This document shows positions 51,586 through 60,094 of a stretch of 64,000 nt of DNA, piece by piece (position 1 is the first letter of the stretch; each line of letters starts with the position of its first letter). This stretch comes from Streptomyces sp. CNQ-509. GTDB taxonomy: Bacteria; Actinomycetota; Actinomycetes; Streptomycetales; Streptomycetaceae. The translations under genes and the position numbers were made by a program. The stretch covers positions 2,301,501 through 2,365,500 of the forward strand of contig NZ_CP011492.1 of assembly GCF_001011035.1 (NCBI RefSeq), in the 5' to 3' direction. The notes beneath the pieces were generated by a model. That model saw only the letters and a list, made by a program, of their open reading frames with translations. It was not told the DNA's origin and did no database searches.

Positions 51586-51690
51586 CCCAAGCCACCTCTC
51601 CCTCGATCAGAAAGATACCTTTTACATACTTTGCACTGAAGACGACATTTCAGACACTTATCGCCGACTTTGTGCATCAATGGGGTGAAG
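51586..51690 (-). promoter_or_regulatory. AT-rich promoter region of the Asp23 operon
   Basis: Roughly 51605-51675 is markedly AT-richer than the surroundings. On the minus strand it contains TTGATG, GATAAGT, TATGTAAAAGGTAT and other promoter-like words. The AGGTAT word resembles the GGGTAY -10 of Streptomyces stress sigma factors, but I found no matching -35 at the required distance, so the sigma class is open. Confidence 0.45.
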
Positions 51691-51752
51691 ATTCCGGTCG
51701 GCCGTGACGGTCACAGCGGGACCGGCGGGTCGCCACCGGTCTCCGGGGACGG

Positions 51753-52535
51753 TCAGCTCGGGAACATCGCCGTGGCGTTCACCCAGGTGCCGGTGACCGC
51801 GCCCGCGTGGTCGGAGGCGAGGAAGGCGGCCAGGTCGGCGATCTCCTTCAGGCGGGGGGAGGCCGGAAGCATGCGGAGGCCGTCGAGGGTGTCGAGGACG
51901 CCGCGGAGGGCTTCCGGGGTGGCCATCGCCGGGTTGACCGCGCCGAGCTTCTGCGGGGTGAGGGTCTCCGGGACGCCGGCCGCCCACAGGCCCGCGGCGC
52001 GGACGCCGCTCGGGCCCAGTTCCTGGGCGAGGGAGCGGATGAGGGTGTCGATCGCCGCGTCCGCGGGGCAGGTGCCGCCCATCATCGGGCTGGTGTGGGA
52101 CGAGCCGCTGTTGAGCGCCAGGATGACGCCCGAGCCCTGCGCCGCCATCCGCTTGCCCGCCGCGCGGGCGGTGACGAAGTTGGTCGTGAGGCCGCGCGTG
52201 ACGCAGGAGACGTAGTCCGAGACGGACAGGTCGACCAGCGGGGTGCCCTGGACGTCGTTGCGGGTGATCAGGTTGATGCTCACGTCGAGGGAGCCCGCCT
52301 CCTCCGCCACGCGGGCCGCGTGCTCCTCCACCGCGTGCTCGTCCAGCGCGTCCACGACCGCCGCGTGGGCGGTGCCGCCGGACTCGTTGATGTCCCTCGC
52401 CACCAGTTCGACGTTGGCCGCGTGCCGGCCGGTGAGGTGGACGCGGGCGCCCTCGCGGGCGAAGGTACGGGCGACCGCGGCACCGATGGCGCCGCCGGCG
52501 CCGTAGACGATCGCGTTCTTCTCCTGCAGCAGCAT
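51753..52535 (-). CDS. SDR-family protein lacking the Tyr-Lys catalytic pair
   Basis: A 260-aa short-chain dehydrogenase/reductase fold. The dinucleotide loop YGAGGAIGAAVA begins near residue 10, and the family's Ser is present in LNSGSSHTS. Where the YxxxK motif should follow, the sequence reads CPADAAIDTLIRSLAQEL, so Tyr and Lys are Cys/Ala or are displaced. The C-terminal AGAVTGTWVNATAMFPS is normal. It may be a non-classical oxidoreductase or a binding protein. AGGAGA precedes ATG 52535. Confidence 0.82.
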   Translation of the reverse strand: MLLQEKNAIVYGAGGAIGAAVARTFAREGARVHLTGRHAANVELVARDINESGGTAHAAVVDALDEHAVEEHAARVAEEAGSLDVSINLITRNDVQGTPLVDLSVSDYVSCVTRGLTTNFVTARAAGKRMAAQGSGVILALNSGSSHTSPMMGGTCPADAAIDTLIRSLAQELGPSGVRAAGLWAAGVPETLTPQKLGAVNPAMATPEALRGVLDTLDGLRMLPASPRLKEIADLAAFLASDHAGAVTGTWVNATAMFPS

Positions 52536-52742
52536 GGTCTCTCCTGGCTGTCGTCATCGGGTGATGTCGGCCATTGAGACGCACGCGGGCCGCGGCAGTC
52601 ATCGCTCCCCGCCCGGCGTCCGCGGCACGGTCCCCGGTGTTCGCCCGAATGCCCCCGCCCAGCAGGACTCCGGCGCCGTCGGGGTGAGGGGTGTGTGGCG
52701 GGGGGAGGGGTTCCCGGATCCCGGTCCACGATGCCAGGGCAC

Positions 52743-52758
52743 ACGGGCCCGGGCCCGT
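52743..52758. repeat. 16-bp perfect palindrome
   Basis: ACGGGCCCGGGCCCGT lies 50 bp past the sigma-factor stop and upstream of the SDR gene. It could be part of a terminator or an operator. Confidence 0.4.
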
Positions 52759-52807
52759 AGCCGCCGGGGCGCCCGCGCTCTGCCGTACGCCGGGAAGACG
52801 CCGCTGT

Positions 52808-54217
52808 TCAGAGCGTCATCGGCAGCCCGAAGGCCGTCAGCAGATGCGGCTCGAAGGTGGTGATCTCGGCGATCCGCCCTCCTTCGACCCTCAGCACCTC
52901 CAGCGTCTGCGCCCGGTACACGGTCGTGCCCGGCCGGCGCACGTAACCGGCGACCGCCGGGCGGCCGTTGGCGCGGGTCGGCACGTGCCGCCAGTCGCCG
53001 AAGAAGCCGGGCAGGGCCGGGTCGAGCGACTGGGAGACGAAGTCCACGATCGTCTGCCGCCCGACGAACCAGAACGGGTTCGGCGGCATCGTCAGTGTCG
53101 CGTCCTCCGTCAGCAGGGCCGCCATCGCCGCCATGTCGAGCCGCTCGGCCGCCTCCCGGTACCGGTCGACGGCGGCCAGCTCCTCCGGCGTCGGCGGCGT
53201 GAGGGGCGCCCACTCCGCGCGCTTCCCCGCGGGCAGGTGCGCGCGCAGCGCGGGCCGGGCGCGCTGCAGGGCGCTGTTGACGGCGGCGGTGCTCAGGTCC
53301 AGCAGCCGGGCGGTCTCCGCGGCGGGCAGGCCGACGACGTCGCGCAGCACGAGGGCCGCCCGCTGGCGGGGCGGCAGGTGCTGGAGTGCGGCGAGGAAGA
53401 CCAGGTCGACGGTCTCGCGGGCGACGGCCTGGGCCTCCGGACCCGCGTCGGCCGCGGGCACGTCGGCCAGCAGCTCGTCGGGGTAGGGCTGGAGCCAGGT
53501 GACACGCGCGGGCGGCTCGGCGTCGCCGTGGGCCATGCCGGGCAGCCGCTCGTAGCGGGCGGGGGTGCGGGAGTGGCGGCGGAGGTGGTCGAGGCAGGTG
53601 TTGGTGGCGATGCGGTAGAGCCAGGCGCGCACGGCGGCACGGCCCTCGTAGGTCTCGCGGCGGCGCCACGCCTTGAGGAACGTCTCCTGTACGAGGTCCT
53701 CCGACTCGTCGTACGAGCCGGTCATCCGGTAGCAGTGGACCTGCAGTTCGCGGCGGTACGCCTCCATCAGGGTGGCGAAGTCCGCGTCGTCGGGGGCGCC
53801 GGAGCCCGGCTCCTCATGCGTCACGGGTAGCGGCGTGACGTTCTCGTGCGCTTCCTCGGGCGTCTCGCTCTCCACCGTCACGCTCTCCGGCGTGACGTTT
53901 TCCGGCGTGACGTCCTCCGCGGTCCCCGCCGCGTCCCTGGCCGTGCGCGCGATGCGCCGCAGCCGCCCCACCGACGACGACAGCTCCGTCACGTCCGCGT
54001 AGAACGTCTCCGGCGGCTGCGGCGTGAGCCGCCCGGCGCGCTCGGCGACGTCGGATATCAGCTCCCGCACGGACCCGGCCGCCCCGGGGACGCGGCGCGC
54101 GCGGTAGGCGCGCTGGCGGCAGGCGGCGGAGCAGTAGACGGACGTGCGGCCCCGGCGGCCGGCGCGCGCGGGCACGGGGCCGCCGCAGGCCGGGCACGTG
54201 GCGTCCGGTGCGGACAC
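52808..54217 (-). CDS. ECF sigma factor (SigG/TIGR02960 type) fused to a zinc ribbon
   Basis: A 469-aa protein. The sigma part resembles the SigG/TIGR02960 group: sigma-2 from about residue 165 (ELQVHCYRMTGSYDESEDLV, WLYRIATNTCLDHLR), sigma-4 (LQHLPPRQRAALVLRDVVGL, NSALQRARPAL), then a SnoaL-like C-terminal domain from ~345. Known members are ~320-340 aa. The extra ~150 N-terminal residues hold a four-cysteine ribbon (Cys8, Cys11, Cys29, Cys33), a helical stretch and a linker with imperfect VTPE repeats. GTG 54217 follows GGGGAGGA by ~4 nt, so the extension appears genuinely translated. No anti-sigma gene is adjacent. Confidence 0.85.
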   Translation of the reverse strand: MSAPDATCPACGGPVPARAGRRGRTSVYCSAACRQRAYRARRVPGAAGSVRELISDVAERAGRLTPQPPETFYADVTELSSSVGRLRRIARTARDAAGTAEDVTPENVTPESVTVESETPEEAHENVTPLPVTHEEPGSGAPDDADFATLMEAYRRELQVHCYRMTGSYDESEDLVQETFLKAWRRRETYEGRAAVRAWLYRIATNTCLDHLRRHSRTPARYERLPGMAHGDAEPPARVTWLQPYPDELLADVPAADAGPEAQAVARETVDLVFLAALQHLPPRQRAALVLRDVVGLPAAETARLLDLSTAAVNSALQRARPALRAHLPAGKRAEWAPLTPPTPEELAAVDRYREAAERLDMAAMAALLTEDATLTMPPNPFWFVGRQTIVDFVSQSLDPALPGFFGDWRHVPTRANGRPAVAGYVRRPGTTVYRAQTLEVLRVEGGRIAEITTFEPHLLTAFGLPMTL

Positions 54218-54342
54218 GGTTCCTCCCCTGGTCTGCGTCACCCGGTCGGTGTGTGACGCAATTCTGCCAGGGCCCGCCGACACCGAACCTGACGTCGGAT
54301 TCCCGCCAGCGTCCGCGGCCCGCGGCGCGCAGCCTGGACGGC

Positions 54343-54870
54343 ATGACGACGACATCGGAAGCCCCCGCCGCCTACCGCCCCGCCCCCATCCCCCCGGCCG
54401 TCCTCGCACAGCTCCGCGAAGCCGACGACGCCGGGCGCCCCGCCCGGACGGTGGCCGACGGTGAAGGCGGTGCGCCGCTGCGTTGCTGTCTGCGGCGGAG
54501 CCGGGCCGGGGAGCGGATCGCGCTCGTGTCGTACGCGCCCCTGCGCCGCTGGGCCGCCGCGGCAGGGGTGGATCCCGGGGCGTACGACGAGCAGGGCCCG
54601 GTCTTCGTGCACGCCGGGGAGTGTGCCGGGCCCGTGCCCGGCAGCGGCTATCCGTTCGCCGAGACCGCCGCCCTGCGGGCGTTCCGGCGCTACGACACGG
54701 GCGGCCGGATCGCCGGCGACGCCGCGCTGCGGCTGCCGGAGGACCCGGCCGAGGCGGAGGCGGCGACCGCGCGGGCGCTGGCGGCGGCCTTCGCGGCGCC
54801 CGAGGTCGCGTTCGTGCACGTGCGGGCGGTGGAGTACGGCTGCTTCCTGTACGAGGTACGGCGCCCCTGA
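54343..54870 (+). CDS. DUF1203 family protein
   Basis: A 175-aa protein of unknown function. PLRCCLRRSRAGERIALVSYAPL and GPVFVHAGECAG are typical of DUF1203. ATG 54343 is chosen because the upstream frame to 54208 overlaps the sigma-factor promoter and is not protein-like; the ribosome site is weak. It diverges from the sigma factor across 125 bp and could be one of its targets, which is only a positional guess. Confidence 0.8.
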   Translation: MTTTSEAPAAYRPAPIPPAVLAQLREADDAGRPARTVADGEGGAPLRCCLRRSRAGERIALVSYAPLRRWAAAAGVDPGAYDEQGPVFVHAGECAGPVPGSGYPFAETAALRAFRRYDTGGRIAGDAALRLPEDPAEAEAATARALAAAFAAPEVAFVHVRAVEYGCFLYEVRRP

Positions 54871-54964
54871 GCCGTCCGCGCGCGAGCGGCGCGCCGCGGG
54901 GCTAGCGTGAGAAGTGCGCACGAATCCGCGCCATACCCCCCAGCCTCAGAGGAGGCGACAGATC

Positions 54965-55762
54965 ATGACCGTACGACCCGAAGGCGCACCCACCTGGGCG
55001 GACGCGACCTTCCCCGACCTCGAGGCCGCGAAGAGCTTCTACGCCGACGTCTTCGGCTGGACCTTCGAGGACGGGGGCGAGGCCTCCGGGCACTACACCC
55101 AGGCCATGGCGGAGAGCGGCGTCGCCGCCGGTCTCGCGCCGCCCATGCCGGGAGCGGAGGAGGCTCCCGCGGGCTGGACGCTCTACTTCGCCACGCCCGA
55201 CGCCGATGCCACCGCCACGCACGTCGGCGAGCACGGCGGGCGGGTCCTCATGGGCCCGATGGAGGTCGGCCCGTACGGCACGATGGCCATCGCGGAGGAT
55301 CCGGACGGCATCCGGTTCGGCCTGTGGGAGTCCGGCAGCCACGAGGGCTTCGCCGCGATCGGCGAGCCCGGCACCTTCTGCTGGGCCGAGGTCGACACCA
55401 ACAACCCCGCCCACGCCGACGAGTTCTTCCCCGAGGTCTTCGGCTACCGGGTGCGCAAGATGCAGGACGACACCATGGACTACGCCGTGTGGAGCGTCGG
55501 CGACGGCGATCCGCTCATCGGCCGGGCGGAGATGAGCGGCAACGTCTTCCCGGCCGGCACGCCCCCGCACGTGGGCGTCTGCTTCGCGGTGAACGACTGC
55601 GACCGGGCCGTGGAGACGACGCGGCGGCGCGGCGGCAGCGTGACGTTCGGGCCGCAGGACTCGCCGTTCGGGCGGATGGCGACCCTTGAGGACCCGCAGG
55701 GTGCGTCGTTCACCGTGATCGACGTCAACCGCACGGTCGGTGACATGCCGGAATTCGCCTGA
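54965..55762 (+). CDS. Two-domain VOC (glyoxalase/bleomycin-resistance fold) protein
   Basis: A 265-aa protein made of two VOC domains (~8-125 and ~135-258). Each has the SFYADVFGW / EFFPEVFGY type of helix start and a terminal DPDGIRFGLWE or DPQGASFTVID strand. VOC proteins include glyoxalases, dioxygenases and drug-binding proteins; the ligand is unknown. GAGGAGG lies ~9 nt before ATG 54965; it follows the DUF1203 gene by 94 bp. Confidence 0.88.
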   Translation: MTVRPEGAPTWADATFPDLEAAKSFYADVFGWTFEDGGEASGHYTQAMAESGVAAGLAPPMPGAEEAPAGWTLYFATPDADATATHVGEHGGRVLMGPMEVGPYGTMAIAEDPDGIRFGLWESGSHEGFAAIGEPGTFCWAEVDTNNPAHADEFFPEVFGYRVRKMQDDTMDYAVWSVGDGDPLIGRAEMSGNVFPAGTPPHVGVCFAVNDCDRAVETTRRRGGSVTFGPQDSPFGRMATLEDPQGASFTVIDVNRTVGDMPEFA

Positions 55763-55856
55763 CGCGGGGGGCAGCGGCCGGGGCCGGGTGCCGAGGCGCC
55801 GGGCCCCGGCCCACCGGGCGCGGCAGACGTCGCGGGCCCGCGCGGGCACGCCAAAA

Positions 55857-55885
55857 GCGCCTGCTCCGGGGCACGGAGCAGGCGC
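55857..55885 (-). terminator. Rho-independent-type terminator of the small membrane gene
   Basis: A 12-bp perfect stem (GCGCCTGCTCCG/CGGAGCAGGCGC, 5-nt loop) is followed by TTTT on the minus strand, 28 bp past the stop at 55914. It may also end transcription from the VOC gene. Confidence 0.85.
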
Positions 55886-55913
55886 CGGCGCGCGGCGGAT
55901 ATACCCGCCCGCG

Positions 55914-56138
55914 TCAGCTCTTCTTCTTCTCCGCCGCGACCACCAGTCCGGCGATCACCGCGAAGGCCACCAGCGGGGTGAGCACGAAGAGACCGAGGGT
56001 CTCCGCAACGCTCAGCCCGGGGCCCGGGTCGTCACCGTCGTCGCGGTTGAGCGCGGAGGCGGCGGGGGACGACATCAGCATGATCAGCGCCGTCCCGGCG
56101 GCGAGCGCGCCGGCGCGCAGAGTCTTCTTCCTGTCCAC
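55914..56138 (-). CDS. Small exported or membrane protein of unknown function
   Basis: A 74-aa protein (76 aa if TTG 56144 is used). A basic start (VDRKKTLR) leads into a signal-peptide-like segment (AGALAAGTALIMLMSSPAASA), an acidic stretch (NRDDGDDPGPG) and one TM helix near the C terminus ending in EKKKS. GTG 56138 is preferred: TACGGT ends 6 nt upstream and no ribosome site is present, the leaderless pattern also seen at folC. A strong terminator follows. Confidence 0.65.
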   Translation of the reverse strand: MDRKKTLRAGALAAGTALIMLMSSPAASALNRDDGDDPGPGLSVAETLGLFVLTPLVAFAVIAGLVVAAEKKKS

Positions 56139-56193
56139 GCTCAAACCGTAGCGAACACCGCCGCCACCCGCGCGCCCGGGGTCGTCTAACGCG

Positions 56194-57849
56194 CTACGCG
56201 CTCCCCGCCGTGCTCAGATGCGCCGTCACCGGGAGCAGCCGCGGCTCGGCCCGCGCCTCCTCCACCCGTACCCGCAGCTCGTCCGCCGTCACCGGGGCGG
56301 CGAGCGACAGGATCCGGTACGCGCCGATCGTCGTGCCCGCCGCGATCCGGCGCCACTGGCCCGTCGCCGGATCCCGCGCCTCCACCGCGAAGCGCTCGAC
56401 GCGCTGGCCGTGCCGGATGTCCTCCGCGAGACGGACCCGGTCGAAGGTCTGCGGCCCGCGCCGGTCCAGCAGGTTCTCGCCGTACACCGCGCGCACCCGG
56501 TCGCCGAAGGCGCGCAGTTCGCGTACGTCCTCGGGGGCGATCCGGCCGTCGCGCGCGGGCGGCACGTTGAGCAGCAGCGGGGCGTTGCGGCCGACGCTCT
56601 GCTCGTACAGCGCGAAGAGTTCGTCCGCGGTCTTCGGCCGCTCCCCGGGGTGGTGGAACCAGCCGGGGCGGTTGGAGACGTCGGCCTCCGCCGGATACCA
56701 CTGCAGGTACCGCACGCCGTCCGCCAGCAGCCGGGCGCGCGAGCCGATGTCGGCGTCGGTGGAGTCGTTGGGCAGCGCGCCGTGCGTGGACCGGGGGTCG
56801 ACGGTGTGCGGGGTGACGCTCCACTCGGTCTCGCGGGCGACGCCGCGCTCGTTGCCGACCCAGCGGATGCCCTGCGGGCCCTGGAAGACGACGGTGTCGG
56901 GGGAGAGCGCGTGGATCAGCTCGTACCACTGCCGGAAGTCGTACTCCTGCGTGATGCCCGCGTCCCGCCACGGGTTGGCGCCGTCGAGCCACAGCTCGTC
57001 GATGGGGCCGTACTCGGTGAAGAGTTCGTAGACCTGGTTCAGGTAGTAGGCGTCGTAGTCGTTCGCGCGCACCGTGAACGTCGGCAGCCGCCCGGCCGCC
57101 ACGTCGTCGGCGCGGTCGTCGCCCTCGGCGAGGGTGGGGATGGTGTGCGTGCGCACGGGGCTGCCGTTGCCGTAGCGGCCGTGGCCCGAGGGCGGGCCGC
57201 CGTCCGCGAGCGCGGTGCGCTCGACGCTCGTCAGCGGCTCGCCGGCCTCCTGCTTCTCCCGCAGGTCCGCGAGCCAGCCTGCGTGCCAGGCGTGCGGCAG
57301 TTCGGCGCCGTCGGACGGCGAGAGGTAGACGCCGACGCCGAGCCCGGCCCTGCGGGCTTCCTTGACGTACGTGCCGAGGAGGTCGCGGCTGTGCGGGCTG
57401 GCGGCCACGGAGTGGTCGGAGTAGCGCGTCGGGTAGAGGTTGAAGCCGTCGTGGTGCTTGGCGGTGAGCATGGCCATCTCGGCGCCCATCGCCCTGTACG
57501 TGCGCATCCACTGGGCGACGTCGACGCGCCCCGGGTCGAAGAGCGCCGGGTCCTCCGCGCCGGAGCCCCACTCGCGGCCGGTGAGGGTGTTCATGCCGAA
57601 GTGGGTGAAGGCGGTCACCTCGCGCCCCTGCCAGGCGAGCTGGCCGCGCGTGGGCACGATGTGGGCGGCCTTGGCGAGGATGCGCTCGGGGGTGTCGCAG
57701 TCCTCGACGGTCATCCGGGAGGCGGGCTCGATCGGCCGGGTGCACTCGTCGGCGGCGGCCGCGGGCTCGCCGGCCGCCGGCAGCAGGGCGGTCGCCGTGA
57801 GGGCGACGGCCGCGGCTCCGGTGCCGACGGAGCGGGCGGCTCTACGCAC
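56194..57849 (-). CDS. Secreted alpha-L-fucosidase (GH29)
   Basis: A 551-aa secreted glycosidase. A signal peptide (residues 1-~33, ending PAAAADECT) precedes a GH29 catalytic domain with TAFTHFGMNTLTG, MLTAKHHDGFNLYPT and the nucleophile region DELWLDGANPW near residue 288. A C-terminal ~95-residue beta domain resembles a discoidin/CBM32 module. It releases fucose from glycans outside the cell. GTG 57849 has GAGGAGG ~5 nt upstream and overlaps the end of the GH77 gene by 8 nt, so the two are co-expressed. Confidence 0.9.
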   Translation of the reverse strand: MRRAARSVGTGAAAVALTATALLPAAGEPAAAADECTRPIEPASRMTVEDCDTPERILAKAAHIVPTRGQLAWQGREVTAFTHFGMNTLTGREWGSGAEDPALFDPGRVDVAQWMRTYRAMGAEMAMLTAKHHDGFNLYPTRYSDHSVAASPHSRDLLGTYVKEARRAGLGVGVYLSPSDGAELPHAWHAGWLADLREKQEAGEPLTSVERTALADGGPPSGHGRYGNGSPVRTHTIPTLAEGDDRADDVAAGRLPTFTVRANDYDAYYLNQVYELFTEYGPIDELWLDGANPWRDAGITQEYDFRQWYELIHALSPDTVVFQGPQGIRWVGNERGVARETEWSVTPHTVDPRSTHGALPNDSTDADIGSRARLLADGVRYLQWYPAEADVSNRPGWFHHPGERPKTADELFALYEQSVGRNAPLLLNVPPARDGRIAPEDVRELRAFGDRVRAVYGENLLDRRGPQTFDRVRLAEDIRHGQRVERFAVEARDPATGQWRRIAAGTTIGAYRILSLAAPVTADELRVRVEEARAEPRLLPVTAHLSTAGSA

Positions 57850-59959
57850 GGGGTGCCTCCTCGCTCGTACCGCCGGGCCGCGCGCCGGCCCGGCCGCCGA
57901 GTTCGCGCACCACCTCCGCCAGCAGCCGGTGCGTCCGCGGCGCGTCGGCCAGTTCCTCCAGGAGGACCGTGCGGCCGTCCGGATCGGCGACCGGCAGCCG
58001 CCAGCCCGGGTACGCCGCCCCCGCGCCCGGCACGTGCTGCGGGCGCCGGTCGCCGACCGCGTCGGGCAGCCAGACGGCGACGAGCCGGGCGGGGGTGCGG
58101 GCGAGGAAGCGGTACAGGCCGGTGATGACGGACGCCTCGTCGGCCCGGCCGCCGGGCAGCAGCCGCAGCCGGTCGAGCAGGTCGAGCCAGGCGCCGACCT
58201 CCACCGCGTCGGCGGCGCGGGCGGCGGGCAGCGGCCCTTCGACGAGGCCGAGTTCGTGGCGGAGCGTCAGGTGCGCGCCGCTGAGCCGGGCGGCGGTGGG
58301 CGGCAGGCCGTGCCCGGTGACGGAGGCGAGCGCGTCGGCCCGCCAGCGCTCCGGCGGCCGCGGGCACGGCACGCCGCCGGGAGTCTCCGGCGCCGGTTCA
58401 CGCTGGGTCCACAGCGCCGAGGTGCCCAGCACGCCGCGCGCCGCCAGCGCGTCCCGTACCGCGGGCTCCGCCGGGTCCTCCTGGTCGTCTCCGATCACGG
58501 GCGTACCCGCCCGGTGCGCCTCCAGCGCCAGCACGCCGAGCATCGCCTCCGCGTCGTACGAGACGTACGTGCCCTCCGCCGGCGGCCGGCCGGCCGGCAC
58601 CCACCACTGCCGGAACAGCCCGCCCACGTGCCCGACGCGCAGCGCCCCGGCCCGCCGCAGCGCGGCGCGCAGCACCGAGCGGTACGGGCCGTAGCCCGCC
58701 GCGGCCAGCCGGTCGGGCCGCCACACCGGCACGCCCCGGTCGGTGCCGCGGGCGTCGCCGTCGCGCGGTGCGGTGCCCGCGGTGCAGCCGGCGGCGAGGA
58801 CGGACTGCTCCGCCCACGCGTCGGCGCCCGAGGGGTGCACGCCGGCCACCAGGTCGTGGATGACGCCGACGGCCATGCCCGCGTCCCGGGCGATCCGCTG
58901 GGCCCGCCAGAGCTGGTTGTCGGTGAGCCAGGCGAGCCGGCAGTGGAAGTCGATGCGGTCGAGCAGGTCGTGCCGGGCGCGGGTGGTGGCGTTGGAGCGC
59001 GGGTCGGAGAGGCCGCCGGGCCAGGAGCGCCAGTCGGGGCCGTGGATCTCGGCCAGCGCGCACCAGGCGGCGTAGTCGTCGAGGGGCTGGCCCTGTTCGG
59101 CGAGGAAGTGGTGGTACGCGACGCGGCGGCCGGGCGTCAGCTCGACGCGCAGCAGCAGCTCCAGCGCGGCGCGCTTGAGCCGCCACACCTCGTCGCGGTC
59201 GACGAGCCCGCCCTTGGCGCGCACCTGGTCGCGCAACGCGGCGGCGCGGCCGGCCAGTTCGGCGGCCTGGGCGCGGTCGTCGGGGGCGAGGTAGCGGTAC
59301 TCGGGTATGTCCTCGATCCGCAGGTGCACGGGGTCGGTGAAGCGACGGGAGGACGGCAGGTACGGGGACGGGTCCGCCGGCCGGCCCGCGGTGCCGGGGA
59401 CCGCGGCGTGCAACGGGCCCAGCTGCACGAAGTCCAGGCCGTGGGTGCGCGCCGACCAGGCGGCCAGCTCCGCCAGGTCGCCGAGGTCGCCCATGCCCCA
59501 GGAGCGGGTCGACAGCAGCGCGGGCAGCGGGAGCGCGAGCCCGGCGCCGCGCCTGGCCGGCTGCGGCACGCGCGCGGGGGCGGCGATGACGCTGGCCTTG
59601 CCGGTGCGCCCGTCGGGGGCGGTGGCGGTGAGGGTGTGCACGCCGGGCGGGAGCGGGGCGCGCGGGTCGAGTTCCGCGCCGTCCTCGCCGGCCAGGGCGG
59701 TCGCGGTGCCGGGCGGCAGCGGCCCGGGGTCCAGGACGGTGCCCGCGCGCGGCACGAGGGTCGCGGGCAGGAGGCGGTCCCGTTCGGCCGCTTCGTACGC
59801 CGCGAGCGACGCGGCGACGGCGGCGGGCCCGGCGGCGTCCACGCCGAGCGCGGCGAGGACGGCGACGAGGGTGCCCTCGGGGACTTGGACGGCACGGCCG
59901 GGCGTACGTGCGTACGAGACCGCGACTCCGTGCAGCGCAGCTAACCGCGCCAGAGACAT
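57842..59959 (-). CDS. GH77 (MalQ-like) protein with all catalytic carboxylates replaced
   Basis: A 705-aa protein with the full plan of actinobacterial 4-alpha-glucanotransferase: an N-terminal extension, SPYLPSSRRF, AVGVIHDLVAGVHPSGADAWA, and the segment ALRVGHVGGLFRQWWVP. Compared with recalled active MalQ, the nucleophile Asp of LRxDH is Gly443 (LRVGH), the acid/base Glu of GEDLG is Asp491 (GDDQE), and the stabilising Asp of THDLP is Gly551 (GHGLP). The GQDWG stretch is also lost (RGTDRGVPVW). The frame is intact and has GGGGGTGG before the ATG, so this is a maintained non-enzymatic homologue or a very early pseudogene. Related MalQ act on maltodextrins. Confidence 0.85.
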   Translation of the reverse strand: MSLARLAALHGVAVSYARTPGRAVQVPEGTLVAVLAALGVDAAGPAAVAASLAAYEAAERDRLLPATLVPRAGTVLDPGPLPPGTATALAGEDGAELDPRAPLPPGVHTLTATAPDGRTGKASVIAAPARVPQPARRGAGLALPLPALLSTRSWGMGDLGDLAELAAWSARTHGLDFVQLGPLHAAVPGTAGRPADPSPYLPSSRRFTDPVHLRIEDIPEYRYLAPDDRAQAAELAGRAAALRDQVRAKGGLVDRDEVWRLKRAALELLLRVELTPGRRVAYHHFLAEQGQPLDDYAAWCALAEIHGPDWRSWPGGLSDPRSNATTRARHDLLDRIDFHCRLAWLTDNQLWRAQRIARDAGMAVGVIHDLVAGVHPSGADAWAEQSVLAAGCTAGTAPRDGDARGTDRGVPVWRPDRLAAAGYGPYRSVLRAALRRAGALRVGHVGGLFRQWWVPAGRPPAEGTYVSYDAEAMLGVLALEAHRAGTPVIGDDQEDPAEPAVRDALAARGVLGTSALWTQREPAPETPGGVPCPRPPERWRADALASVTGHGLPPTAARLSGAHLTLRHELGLVEGPLPAARAADAVEVGAWLDLLDRLRLLPGGRADEASVITGLYRFLARTPARLVAVWLPDAVGDRRPQHVPGAGAAYPGWRLPVADPDGRTVLLEELADAPRTHRLLAEVVRELGGRAGARPGGTSEEAPRA

Positions 59960-60094
59960 GCCACCCCCAGGTGGTATGCGACGTCATCGGCTCCGGCGCC
60001 ACCCGCCTACCAGGTCGCGGGCCCCGGAGGGTCGCCGCCGGGGTGAACCGGAAGGCTGATCGTACTGCGGCAGCCGCGCGCCGTCAGCAGGCCG

